Positions 47,836 to 58,721 of a DNA stretch of 64,000 nt are shown here, piece after piece. Under the pieces are notes generated by a model. That model saw nothing but the letters and a program-made list of their open reading frames with translations, ran no database searches and had not been told where the DNA came from. The position numbers and the translations under genes were made by a program. Every line of letters starts with the position of its first letter. The stretch's first letter is position 1. This DNA comes from Impatiens glandulifera (taxonomy: Eukaryota > Streptophyta > Magnoliopsida > Ericales > Balsaminaceae). Location: positions 137,631,520-137,695,519 of the forward strand of contig NC_061862.1 of assembly GCF_907164915.1 (NCBI RefSeq), given 5' to 3'.

Positions 47836-48160
47836 CAGCAAGGAATGAACACCTCGACCTCTAGTATTGTATAACTACGTTAGAATCACCAGCAACTAGT
47901 CGCCATCCTAGAATGAATCAATCAACTTATAGTTTGGTATAACTACACCAAAATTTCCAAGGGTTAGTCCTATCCTTGAATGGACTAATCGAACCTCTAC
48001 TCTTGTAGGACCATGTTAAAATTCCCCAACAGTTAGTCCCTAGCCTCGAGTGGACTAGTCGACCTCTAGTATTGTATTACTACGTCACAATCCCCACAAC
48101 TAGTCCTCAGCTTCAAACGGACTAGTCGACCTCTAGTTTTGTATAACTATATCACATCAA
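47836..48160. repeat. About 78-bp tandem repeat
   Basis: Four units containing GACTAGTCGACCTCTAGTATTG followed by TATAACTACGTCACAATCCCC and CAACTAGTC. Starts near 47868, 47940, 48000 and 48070; copies well diverged. Confidence 0.75.
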
Positions 48161-50025
48161 TCAAGGGAGAACTACGTGAGACCTGATTCTTCCAAAAGAA
48201 ATAACAAAAATAATACATATCAAGGACGTATGGAAGATACATAGGCAGCCTATATCTAGGTCTGTTCTCAAGCTCAAGAAGCTCAACAAATAAAGGAACA
48301 AACTATTTTTAGTTTTGTCCCCATAGGATCTTAAGACAGTAGGAACCCTAGTTCTTTCCACTAACCGGTGATAACGATTTTAGGAAACAAGTAGGGACAA
48401 AAGTCAAGGGTATCTCTTGCAATAAAATTACGATTGATCTTGCAAATAAAACCCTCTGAATTTCTAGAAAACTTCAATCGATGAATATCCTTAATAAGTT
48501 CATTTTCGTGCTACGTGATTATCTAGGAAATTAACCCTTTATGGAAGGCGTTTGAGAAAAAGAACTAGAATAAACCCCCCAAAGTCAAGCTAAAGCCGCA
48601 ACTTGAGAAAGGACATCCCACTCTCTTTTATATAAGAGAACAAAGAGAACTAGACTCAAGGCTTAAAAAAATAGATAAATAAAAATCCCCACAAGTTGAG
48701 GTGAAGTCATTGTTTATGCTCACTCGGCCAGTTGTCCCGATATCTATCGCAAGAGAAAAACACATTGATTCCCCATATATACCCCAAGAACTAAAAAATG
48801 TAAAAAAAAACACTCCTGTATAGGTAGAGGTATTAAAATCACCGTTTATGCTCACTCGAGAGCATATCCCGATGACTATCGCAAGAGAAAACATTATTAA
48901 ATCCTCCATATATACCCCGGAAGCCAAAAAAAGAAAAAAAGTAAATTTTTGAAGCCACAAATTTGAAACTCTCTCTGTGACTATACCCGAAATGATCGAA
49001 CTTTAAAACGATTGCGGCCCATGGAAAAAGAAACTAAAATATAACTGAACAGGACCTCATTTTGTGGTCACCCTTCCCCATGAGTTAATGCTTTGGATAA
49101 TCGTCTCCTCAAGATCTAACTTTTCATCTATATCTTAACATAGGAGAAAAAGGAACTCGCGATCTTTTAAAAAAGAGAGACAATCCCTATCAAATACAAG
49201 AATGCTCGTGACTTAGCCCTAAACACGTTTCGAATCCAGGTTACCCTATTACAAGGGTAGGATAAATGTTTCTTCTGTTTTCAAGCCTTGTCTAAAACAA
49301 AATTGGGAGTAGTCCATTCTCCATGTAGCTTTTGTTAAAACTCCCCACATTACATGGTAATAAAATAATTAGCCAATGTGTCAACCAGTTGTGAGGGACA
49401 CTTTGTAAAACCAAAGAGAAAGAAATTATGTAAGAATATTCCCTAGGTAAGAAAGATCCCCAAAGAGTCGACGACTTCACCCAGTTGTGAATGACACTTT
49501 GCCATACCAAGGGAAAAACTATGTAGAGAAATTTCCTAAGTGTTAAAGTCCCTGCAAAGTCAACAGTTTCATCTAGCTGTAAAGGACACTTCGTCAAAGC
49601 TAGAAAAGATAAGTTGCTAATCAGAATAACTTCTCTCACAAAGCACTCCCCAATTGAGTTGCGATATTTCACCTATATGTGAAGTACACTTCTTCTAACC
49701 ATAAGACCATAGGATGCTAATCCAAAAAGTTCCTTTTAAATCCCCAACTAGTTCATGATATTTCAAGCCAGTTGTGAATGTCTTTTTATCAGAGACCTTT
49801 CTTAAAGCCATGTTTGTCAATATGCACAATAGGTCATTATTATAACATATCCTCTTAGAGTGATTGTTATTACCATTGCCCAGTAGAAAGACCTATCTCG
49901 GGATACGCATTCACGATTATTATCGTTTTTTCCTCAGCAAGCCATATTCCTTAATAGGCAACATGATCATTGTTGTGATCAATCCCTAGAAAGCCCTATT
50001 TATTAATAGGCATAGTAAATCATTG
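48161..50025. repeat. 3' untranslated region of the Tat-like element with degenerate repeats
   Basis: Two copies of a unit of about 125 bp at 48690-48795 and 48838-48930 share TTTATGCTCACTCG, CCCGAT, CTATCGCAAGAGAAAA and CCATATATACCCC. At 49280-49790 at least four units of about 115 bp share AGTTGTGAA(T/G)GACACTTTG and CCCCAAAGAGT-like parts. From 49830 a third theme begins (CCCTATTTATTAATAGGCA..AATCATTGTTGTGATCAATCCC). No coding sequence. Confidence 0.65.
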
Positions 50026-50510
50026 TGTTACAGTCTGCTTATCAAAAACCTCGGTCCTAAAATATTTTATGCACCCGTCTCTCGGCCCAAGTGTCCATAT
50101 GGGCCAGTTTATGTTTTTATGGAATAATTCTGTTTTGTTTCCTTTCTCTCTTATTTCTCTTGAAACCGAATTCTGTTATGTTAGAAGTAGTTGTAACCGA
50201 ATACTTTTTGGATAAACCAGCCTCTTTAAATGCTGATGCCCACCCCACTTTTGGGGGCTATGAATTGAATATTTTGGAACTTGGTGCTCTAAGTTATCTC
50301 TCGGCCCTCATCCCCTTTTCTTGGACCGCTAGGTGTATTCTAGTGGTATTCTCTTCTCACCCCGGTTTCTTCTCTCTTAACCTCGAATTCTTTCCTCACT
50401 CTATGTCCTCTGCGTTTGAGAATTGAATTCCGTCCCTAGTCCCTACAATCAAGAACTTGTTTCTTGAACTAAAGAACTCGAAAGGCTCGGTCATAGTTTA
50501 AAGCTTAACA
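50026..50510 (+). repeat. 5' LTR of the gag-protease element
   Basis: TGTTACAGTCTGC..AAAGCTTAACA. Contains a 111-codon open frame (50091-50426), also present in the other LTR; read here as chance within an LTR and not as a gene. Confidence 0.95.
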
Positions 50511-50513
50511 TAT

Positions 50514-50525
50514 TGGTATCAGAGC
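50514..50525 (+). other. Primer-binding site
   Basis: TGGTATCAGAGC, three bases after the 5' LTR, complementary to the 3' end of initiator tRNA-Met as in many plant retrotransposons. Confidence 0.92.
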
Positions 50526-50567
50526 TGGTCGATTCTCAACATGGTAGAAACTCGCCAGCAATCATAA

Positions 50568-51506
50568 ATGGATGTGCTCAAGGCCCTTATTGAAAACATG
50601 TCCCAACAAACAGCTGCAATGCAAGTTGCCATAGACCGGAGATTTGATGCAGCTGAAGAACGTATGGCAGCCTTTGAGAGCGGGGCATATGGAAATGTGC
50701 AAGAACCCCGCCATAGACCCTATGATGATAATTCTTGCCATGGTCCTTCACCATTTAGGCCCCCGCACCCTGGCCAGAACCACAACCAACACTATGCTCC
50801 TCCCACTCGGCTAACTAAGGTCGATTTTCCTCGGTTTGATGGGTCGGATGTCGAGGGCTGGCTAATATCTGCCGAGCAATTTTTCAGGGTGGACAAAACT
50901 AAGGATGCCACTAAATTAGAAATCACCCCTATTCACTTTTCTGGCGAAGCAAGAATGTGGTACGGGTCATATCTTCAAAACCGAAATCATATGGAGGCCT
51001 TATCTTGGGACGTGTTCAAGAGAGACCTTATGACTCAATTCGGGCCCTCTATACATGACACACTAATGAGACAGCTGATGAATTTAAAACTGGTTGGGTC
51101 GGTTCAAGAATATAATCTCCGGTACATGTCGATCTCTCAAAAGTTATTACATATGCCAAGGGACTACGTCATAGATTGCTACTTGTCCGGTCTAAGGGAA
51201 GAGATTGCGAACTGCATCAGGTTGCGATTCCCGGATTCTTTAAACGAAGCTATGGCCATGGCTAAAGTCCAAGAAGCAACATATCGGTCCTTAATGAGCA
51301 ATGGTAACTTGTACAGCGCTGAAGCATCGTTGCTGCCCACGCCATCCAATATCAACACAGCCGGGCCGAGCACCAATACTGACTTCAAGAATTCATCATA
51401 TGGGTCCTCTTCAAATGCAAACCAGGGCCATGTTATGCAATTAGACCCAGCCTCAATGGATGAAAAACGAAAGAAGGGCCTATGCTACTCTTGCAATGAA
51501 AAATGA
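50568..51506 (+). CDS. Gag of the chromovirus-like element
   Basis: 312 codons, open from ATG 50568, just downstream of the primer-binding site. Visible parts: a helical N-terminus (MDVLKALIENMSQQTAAMQ), a Pro/His-rich linker (60-85), then the retrotransposon gag domain with VDFPRFDGSDVEGWLISAEQ, EARMWYGSYL, WDVFKRDLMTQFGP, LMNLKLVGSVQEYNLRYM and LSGLREEI. The frame stops at TGA in the middle of the zinc knuckle (GLCYSCNEK-stop); the rest of the knuckle (NHRC) lies one frame back, in the overlapping ORF that begins at 51503 through an ATGA overlap. In relatives gag and pol are usually one frame, so an indel in the A5 run at 51498-51502 is the simplest reading; a programmed -1 shift is possible. 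Gag would form cytoplasmic particles. Confidence 0.9.
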   Translation: MDVLKALIENMSQQTAAMQVAIDRRFDAAEERMAAFESGAYGNVQEPRHRPYDDNSCHGPSPFRPPHPGQNHNQHYAPPTRLTKVDFPRFDGSDVEGWLISAEQFFRVDKTKDATKLEITPIHFSGEARMWYGSYLQNRNHMEALSWDVFKRDLMTQFGPSIHDTLMRQLMNLKLVGSVQEYNLRYMSISQKLLHMPRDYVIDCYLSGLREEIANCIRLRFPDSLNEAMAMAKVQEATYRSLMSNGNLYSAEASLLPTPSNINTAGPSTNTDFKNSSYGSSSNANQGHVMQLDPASMDEKRKKGLCYSCNEK

Positions 51507-52537
51507 CAACCAACCATAGGTGTAAATCAAAGTTATTCATGGTCTCGGCCAATCAAGAAGATCAAGAACCCGACCAAGAACCTATTTTGGATGATCTACC
51601 TTCATTACTCGGCCCAAGGGATGAACCAGCCATATCCTTACATGCCTTGACCGGGTCTAAAGCTTTCCAAACGCTCCAGATTCTTGGCAAAATTGGGAAC
51701 TTGTCGGTGGTGATCCTTATTGATACAGGCAGCACCCACAATTTTATCAACAACGGGATTTTGGATAAAATAGACCACAAAAGCATAGCAACCAGTGTGC
51801 AATCGGTTAGAGTGGTCGATGGGTCTAATGTGTTATGTTCTAGTGTTTGCAAAGACTTGAAGTGGTCGATAGAAGGCAATGAATACCAAACAGAAATGAA
51901 GGTAATTTCCATGAATGGATATGATATTGTGTTGGGAATTGAATGGCTGATTACTCTAGGCCCGTCTTCTTAGGACTTTGAAAAGCTGACCTTATCCTAT
52001 GAGAAGCAAGACAGAACCACAGTCCTAAAGGGGATTCCTCGGTCGCAGGCCAGTTTGATGCATGGAAACCAGCTGGAAAAGACCTTAGATGAATATAGTG
52101 TTGCTGCCAAATTGCAAATAAAGAGTAAGACCCAAGGCCAAACTGTCTCACTCGCGGCAATGACCTTGGAAGATATTCCTAACGATCTAATTAGAAGTTA
52201 TGGCTCCTTTGATGCTGCTGTTATGCTGGTTCGGGAAAAAGACTCGGCCTGGATTTTTGAGCCAAGTATGGAGTTTAATCGAAGTTGGAAGAAATTATTT
52301 TTGCACCGGGCGCTGGAGACATTGCAGCAACAAAGGTCAGCTTTAAACAATGAAAAACTCGACCTTGGGTGCACAGAAATTCCAGACATGGGCCGAATGG
52401 CGAGAACCCGACCTGCTCCACTACTGAAACGATTCTGCCGAAAGATTTTTAAGAATACCAGTCCTATGCGGCGAAGCTTGCTGAATATTCTGAAGCCCGG
52501 CCGAAGAAATAGTTTTGAAGTTGAAGATGCGTATTAG
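51503..52537 (+). pseudogene. Protease ORF with an unrecognised C-terminal part
   Basis: Begins by overlapping the gag stop (ATGA) and starts with the end of the zinc knuckle (NHRCKSK). The retropepsin-like domain has ILIDTGSTHNFI with the active-site DTG (about residues 74-76) and GYDIVLGIEWL. One in-frame TAG at 51971 interrupts it; the same frame continues DFEKLTLSYE, normal for the segment after protease. From about 52080 to the stop at 52537 come roughly 150 codons (EYSVAAKLQIKSK, DIPNDLIRSYGSFDAAVMLV, a basic tail LLKRFCRKIFK) that are not reverse transcriptase, RNase H or integrase. I do not recognise this part; it may be captured or out-of-frame remnant sequence. Confidence 0.75.
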
Positions 52538-52595
52538 AGGTTGACCAGTCCACGTTCTTTTCGTCGAGGGCGACGAACCTCGAAGGGGGAGACTA

Positions 52596-53080
52596 TGTTA
52601 CGGTCTGCTTATCAAAAACTTCGGTCCTAAAATATTTTATGCACCCGTCTCTCGGCCCAAGTGTCCATATGGGCCAGTTTATATTTTTATGGAATAATTC
52701 TGTTTTGTTTCCTTTCTCTCTTATTTCTCTTGAAACTGAATTCTGTTATGTTAGAAGTAGTTGTAACCGAATACTTTTTAGGTAAACCAGCCTCTTTAAA
52801 TGCTGATGCCCACCCCACTTTTTGGGGCTATGAATTGAATATTTTGGAACTTGATGCTCTAAGTTATCTCTCGGCCCTCATCCCCTTTTCTTGGACCGCT
52901 AGGTGTATTCTAGTGGTATTCTCTTCTCACCTCGGTTTCTTCTCTCTTAACCTCGAATTCTTTCCTCACTCTATGTCCGCTGCATTTGAGAATTGAATTC
53001 CGTCCCTGGTCCCTACAATCAAGAACTTGTTTCTTGAACTAAAGAACTCGAAAGGCTCGGTCATAGTTTAAAGCTTAACA
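52596..53080 (+). repeat. 3' LTR of the gag-protease element
   Basis: Same length as the 5' LTR with about twelve substitutions and no indels that I can see. Followed directly by the CATTG target duplication. Confidence 0.95.
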
Positions 53081-53085
53081 CATTG

Positions 53086-54088
53086 TTATGATTCTTAATT
53101 CTCTATTCCGATAGGCATCTACATAGGTTATCAATATAACATATCCCCTATAGATAAGAGTTTAAATAGGTTATTAATATAACATATCTCCTCGGAGTGA
53201 TTTTTGAGCCCTATCTTTGGATAAACATCCATACATACATGTTATTGTTATGACCAATCCCCACTAGGATGATGTTTCCATCCCCACAACATGATTGTTA
53301 TTACAGTCTCCAATATCACTGTTGTTACATCCTATGTGGAGAATTCTATTTGTTCCTTAAAAGAGTCCTAGTTGTGTATATCAACTCATACAGTTAGTCA
53401 CATCTCATTACATGCATCCATGAGATTCAATGTAATGACTAATCTCTAGTAGTGAATTCCATCTGTTGATGGACATGGTATGGTTATTATCACTATCCTC
53501 GAGAGTTTTATCTCTATTCACGTGGGATTCTATTCTTATGAGAGAATTCCTCTAGAGAGCCCTACCTCTTGATAGGTAGTCTTACTGGCATGAGATTCTT
53601 CCCCACAAAAAATTCTTTTCCCCATTTGAGCCTGATCTGTTGATAGGCACCATCAGTCCTTATTATGAACGGATCATTATGATAATTCATCCCTAGTCGA
53701 AATCTCGTTCACTCCTTAGAAGGTTATTGTGACAGTCTATCCTCAGAAAGTTTTAACAAATGAAAGAATGAGCCATTATCATGACTCATCCCCAGCAGCA
53801 CCCTGTCGTCTCCCCATCACACGATAAGACTATTGTGGTAGTCTATCCCCGACAAGAGTCAGCAGACAAGAATGATCACATAATATACCCAACTACGAGT
53901 CAATGTTATGACTCCTCACTAGCATCCGTTGTCATCCATGTTTTATCATTCCACCTTCTTATTATAACTTTGGATTATGAATTTCAAATTTTTGTATGTT
54001 CAAAATTGGGACCCACATTGTCTAAAAACGAAGTTTGTTTAACTCAAACTCTATCTGAGAGGGGTATTCTCTAGACATGAAAATTTGA
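53086..54088. repeat. Degenerate tandem repeats, right part of the interrupted Tat-like 3' region
   Basis: Continues the theme broken by the gag-protease insertion: CCTATCTTTGGATAAACATCC, AATATAACATATC, GTTATTATGACCAATCCCC and GATAGGCA recur at loose intervals of about 60-90 bp. A purine-rich GAGAGGGGTAT at 54057-54067 may be the polypurine tract before the 3' LTR. Confidence 0.6.
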
Positions 54089-56039
54089 CATACCCCAAAT
54101 TATAATAATATTATTATTTTTATAATAATATTAAAAATTATTTTGAATTTTTATATTCAAAATAACCTAGAAGAAGGATTAAGGATGAAATTAAGGTTAA
54201 TTATTGTGATAGTTAAACCCTAATAATGAAAATTATTTGAAAATCCAAAAATAATTTGAGGTTAAAATATTGTATTTATCTTAACTAAATTAGACTAAAG
54301 AAAATGTTACAAATATTTAATTGTGATTTAATCATGAATTATGTTTATTTTATGACTTAAAACAATTAAATAAAATACCCCAAAATTCCAAAAAAAAAAA
54401 ATATGGACATAATTTTTATTATGTTGATAAAAATATTTTTTTGTGAAATTTTAGGTGAAGAAAAACGTAAATAGGTGAATTAAAATCGATTTTAAATAAC
54501 TTTTTTATAATAAATAAAACTAATGATCTTGTGTAGTATAAATAATTTTTAATCTTTGCAATAGGATTTTGGACCATGAGATGAGTGTCCATGCTTCATC
54601 CAACGGCCTAGACGCTGCCACGCAACCCACTACAATGAATCAAGCGCGCACCTACTACACCAAATCAACTAACGGGATAGGCTAACTCCGTTAGCTGAAA
54701 TCACTAAACGCGGACGAAATGCCTAACGGTACCACAAAGAGACGTCGTTTTGGGTTGTCTTCTTCGTCAGGCTAGTCGATCGCCGGAATCGTGATCAAAC
54801 GGAGGCGATTCTTCTAGAAGGGACAACTCATGTTATGGACTTCTTTATCCGGTGATTTTTCTTCCTACACGTTCGTCTTATCCTCGCCTACAAAACCCTT
54901 CTATCTAGAAGCCTTATCCTACCCTAGATAAGACTGCCACGACTAAGGATAGATTTAAGGATAAGTTCGTCGGAGGGTAATTTTGACCTGAATTGGCCTT
55001 CCTCCAACCGACTTAAGGTTGTATAAATACTCCTCAATAATTTCTGAGTCAAATCATCGAAAATATCAAACAATTACATCACATAACGATCTGAATCAAG
55101 CTTTGAAGAAATCGGTCAAAACCGTTTTTTGTCAAAACCTTCTCCAGCCACCACAACTTCGATCTAGGCTTCTAGATAGCCTCCAACACATCCAAGGAAT
55201 GTTCTTAAAGTATTGATATGAATCCAGAATGATTGAATTTTGTTTTGTAATTGAAAATTTGAATTTTTCAAATTTTATTGTTTCATCTGGTTTAATATGT
55301 TCTATGGCTTGTTAATGTGATTTCTTTGTTTAGAATCATTACATATATAATGTATGAACTTTCTGTTGAAAAAGAATATATCAAATCAACTCAAATCAAG
55401 AATTTTGAAATTTTGAGTTTGAAAACTAAATTTTAAATTGCTGTTCTTGATTTTAATTTGGATTTTCCGATCCAATTAGTTGTTATACATGTTTGTTGAC
55501 GTGTTAGGATGAATTTCAAGTAACAATAACATCATTTTGATCAAACTGCGTTTTTGAAACATTAACCTTAAAATTGGAATTTTTAAATTCTGTGTTTTTT
55601 GGTTTAATCTGAATTTTTCGATCCTATTAGTTGATATACATGTTTGTGGATGTGCATGGATGAATTCCAAGCAACTATAACAACGTTTTGATCATGTTTG
55701 ATCAAACTGTATTTTTGAAAAATTGTGGATTTTGATTTAATCTTCAAAAAATGTTTTAATGTTTGAATAATGTTCTTATTTTGGTTGTTTTCAACTACCT
55801 TCATCATTTTAAAGTTAATGAAATAAAAATCAGACATTGAAATGATATAATTTGAAGAATCCAAAATTTTGACCTAGAAATGGTGTTCTGAAATTGATCT
55901 TTGTAAAAATCTTGAAATCAATATTTATGTTGGGGCTTTTGTTCTTCATGGTCATATGAACTAACTGTATGTTACAAATAATGATTCCATGATTTTAATC
56001 AAAAGTTATGGACTTCTGAAATTTTGACTAAAATAAGAA

Positions 56040-56640
56040 CACACGGTTCCAAGGTTTTAGCCTTGGACCGGTGATTCCATGTCCTTTTTTTTAGCAGGGA
56101 CGGAGAAAACGAACCCAAGATCAAAACCCAGGACCAAAAAAATGAACCTAGGAGCGAGAATCCCAGGAACGAGTTTTCTGACCTAGGACCGGTGTTCTTT
56201 AGCTAGGACCGTAGATTATGATTGGTGTTCTTCAGCTAGGACCGAGCACTCTCTTCAACCTAGGAATAATGTTTCTAACCCTAAGACCGATCTCTCACTT
56301 AGCCTAGAACCGTTAAACCTAACCCTAATCCTAGACTTAGGACATGTGTTTCTAACCATATGATCAAGATCTCACTTAGCCTAGGACTGATAAACCTAAC
56401 CATAACCCTAAACCTATGACCGATGTTTCTAACCCTATGATCGAGCTCTCACTTAGACTAGAACTAGTAAACCCCTAACCCTAGACCTAGGACCGATATT
56501 TCTAACCCTAAGACTGAGCCCTCACTTAGTCTAGGACCGGTAAACCAAATCCTAACCCTATACCTAACACCAAGCCCTCACTCACCCAAGATCGAGCCTT
56601 CTAAACCAACCGAACCTAGATCGGCTAAATTGAACCCAGA
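56040..56640. repeat. CTAGGACCG repeat array inside the LTR
   Basis: About 18 degenerate units of 25-60 bp built on CCTAGGACCG(A/G)TGTTTCTAACCCTA and GACCGAGC(T/C)CTCACTTAG. The equivalent part of the LTR-like copy at 4389-4575 and 5385-5560 has GGACCGAGAGGTCCGACC, and that at 39480-39640 has CCGACCGAGAAAA, so the array is a family trait that evolves fast. Confidence 0.8.
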
Positions 56641-56808
56641 CCTTATGACTCCTGTCCTAGAGTCCTGTGTGGTTCTACTTTTCAAAACCTAAAATTGTTT
56701 TTAAAATTTTGGAACCCAATCCCATTTTAAAAAAATCCCGAGAGGTTAGAAAATGATATTTTTATATTTTCGGGATATTTCTTAAACCAATATTTTGGCT
56801 AAGGTCCT

Positions 56809-58032
56809 TGTTAGATTGAGTTAAATAAAGAAAAAGGTAAAATTAATTAAGAGAGAAATAATTAATTAAGTTAAAATAAGAAAATTACTTTAATTGATTA
56901 AAATGAACTTAGGTGAATAAAAATAAGTTTAATCAATACAACATAGTTTTGATGATGAATTCATAAGTGAATCAAACTAAGTTGTACAAATGTCTTATGC
57001 ACAGGTACAACTCAAGAGACGCATGTCTTTAGCCTTGGTCTGAAGAAGTGTGCGAGCAGACGTCTCACTTCAACAGACGCCCTGGTCCAAAAAAGTGCGC
57101 GAGCATACGTCTCACTTTAACAAACGCTTTGGTCTAAAGAAGTGCGCGAGTAGACGTCTCACTTTAACAGACGCCCTAGTTTGAAGAAGCGCGAGTAGAC
57201 GTCTCACTTCATCATACGCCCGGGTCTGAAGAAGTGCGAGTAAACGTCTCACTACATCAACATATTGAACAGAAGTGTTTGGTATTCACTCGTCTACCAA
57301 GTCAGCTTAATACGCTCAATTGCCACGTACTAAATTATTCCACTAGCCCATGTTGTACCTTCTAGTACACCACATTCTATCAAATATTCCATAGTACAAT
57401 CCGGTACACCTGGCGTAGGTCTAAAGGAAAGTTGACACGTATCCAAGAGAAAGATTCGACCGTTGGTACAACTTCATTTAAAAGGTGATTAGAGTACAAC
57501 GGCAAAGCTCTCGCATCCTGAATTATGATCGCATGAATTCTGAATTGCTAAGCTCTGTGATTACTCTGTATTTATGAAGCTAAGCTGAGATATTGTTTAT
57601 TGTTTATACCTGAGTATATTTTCAGTATTGTAAGTTGAACAGGACGGTGTTTGTTCAACAGAGTGATAACTAGGAGTTTAGAAACAAGCACCTGTTAAGT
57701 CGTGTGTTTCTGACTGGGTTGTGTAGTTGTTATACGAATCAAAGCCTTCTAGTGAAAAACCTTCTGAAAACAGAAGAAGGGGTGACGTAGGAGTTTTATC
57801 TTTGAACATCCATAAAACTCTTTGTGTTATTTCATTTCTACATCTTACAATCGTTTATCCGGCGCTTTAAATCTAGCAAGCATTTCCACACTTGAATCTG
57901 TTCAAGAGCTTGCGATGATTTGTGAAGAATAGAAACAAATTTTAATCTCTAACAGGATTAAAATCGAATTGAAAGTTATAATTAGCACAACAATATTCAA
58001 ACCCCCTTCTATTGTTGTCACCGATCCTAACA
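56809..58032 (+). mobile_element. Solo LTR of a copia-like element inside the gypsy LTR
   Basis: 1224 bp running from TGTTAGATTGAG to CCGATCCTAACA, with TGTTAG/CTAACA ends. It contains direct repeats at 57010-57250 (GAAGAAGTG(T/C)GCGAGCAGACGTCTCACTT, about 60-bp spacing, at least four units), and GGGGTGACGTAGGAGTTTTATC, shared in inverted sense with 59905-61263. No internal region and no second LTR. Flanks GTCCT and GCACC do not give a clean target duplication. Confidence 0.65.
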
Positions 58033-58721
58033 GCACCGTTTGGAATTTATTTTAAAATTCTAACACCTTACTTTGATATTTTCAGGGTTTTGTTAAATCT
58101 AATACTAGTGCAACAAGTATACACCCCTTTCGAATAATTTTGTACAAATATTCACGCAATCTAAGTCTATCCTTGTTAGGACCCTGAACTACTAATTAAA
58201 AGAAATAAATGTTATAAATAAATTTGTCATAGCTAGACTTTATTCTTTTTAAAATCGTCCTTAGGCGAGCGCAGAGGATATAGCGGGAAAGCCTTTTCTC
58301 GAGCGTAAACAGACAATGAACTCCTTTATTGAAACTCTGGTATAAATACGTTTATATACGTATCATTTTATTTATTTTTATAAAATCACTTGGCGACTCT
58401 GATTTTCAAATAAATAATCTTTTAAATTAACTATGTTTAATTAATTTAAAACAGTTTCTGGTTAAATTATTATTTAACCACCAGATTATTGAATTTGAAC
58501 AAAGAATTAATTATTTTTACATAATTAATTTCTTATCGCCTTAACACGCAAATTAAGGTTGAAATACATCAAACTTCAATCAAAGACTTCCGGCCTTCTC
58601 CTCATATTGCCACGTGTCAACAAGGCACGTGATAAGCTATGTAAGATCACGTTTGGGTCTAACACAGGAGTCCGAGCTGATAGGGACGATGTTCTTCTCC
58701 CTCAGTTTTTGGGTGCCCACA

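Larger units (their letters stand above)
50021..53085 (+). mobile_element. Gag-protease-only chromovirus-like LTR retrotransposon
   Basis: A complete unit with LTRs of equal length (485 bp) at 50026-50510 and 52596-53080, both starting TGTTAC and ending TTAACA. It is flanked by the 5-bp direct repeat CATTG (50021-50025 and 53081-53085). It has a primer-binding site at 50514, gag and protease frames, and a purine tract GAAGGGGGAGAC next to the 3' LTR. A hand count gives about twelve differences between the LTRs (about 2.5%), the youngest datable insertion here. It lies inside the tandem-repeat region of the Tat-like element. Reverse transcriptase, RNase H and integrase are absent, so it would need another element to move. 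Confidence 0.93.
42750..58721 (+). mobile_element. Tat/Ogre-like Ty3/gypsy retrotransposon with nested insertions
   Basis: Parts in order: the 3' end of a 5' LTR (to 43104), primer-binding site (43111), a leader minisatellite (43920-45340), pol remnant (45404-47491), several tandem arrays (47500-54060), and a long 3' LTR (54089-58721). The two LTR ends match over ATATTGYCACGTGTC, AGGAGTCCGAGC, GACGATGTTCTT and GGxGCCCACA. An extra RNase H domain just before integrase, very long LTRs and TTGGCGACTCT next to the LTR all fit the Tat/Ogre group. A chromovirus-like gag-protease element (50026-53080) and a copia-like solo LTR (56809-58032) are nested inside. The 5' LTR is cut short. Confidence 0.75.
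54089..58721 (+). repeat. 3' LTR of the Tat-like element (about 4.6 kb with insertion)
   Basis: Starts TGACATACCCCAAATTATAA and ends GGGTGCCCACA at 58721. Internal order: AT-rich start; GC-richer block with AACTAACGG and ACGTCGTTTTGGG (54580-54800); TATA-like TTGTATAAATACTCC near 55019; low-complexity leader (55200-56030); array of CTAGGACCGATGTTTCTAACC type (56040-56640); TTTCGGGATATTTC (56780); a nested solo LTR (56809-58032); then the tail shared with 43104. Without the nested LTR it is about 3.4 kb. No coding sequence. Confidence 0.65.

Noticed and set aside
50091..50426. 111-codon open frame in the LTR, with an equally long relative at 52661-52996
   Set aside because: Both copies are inside the two LTRs of one element, so the conservation comes from LTR identity. 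No ribosomal context or protein family supports a gene.
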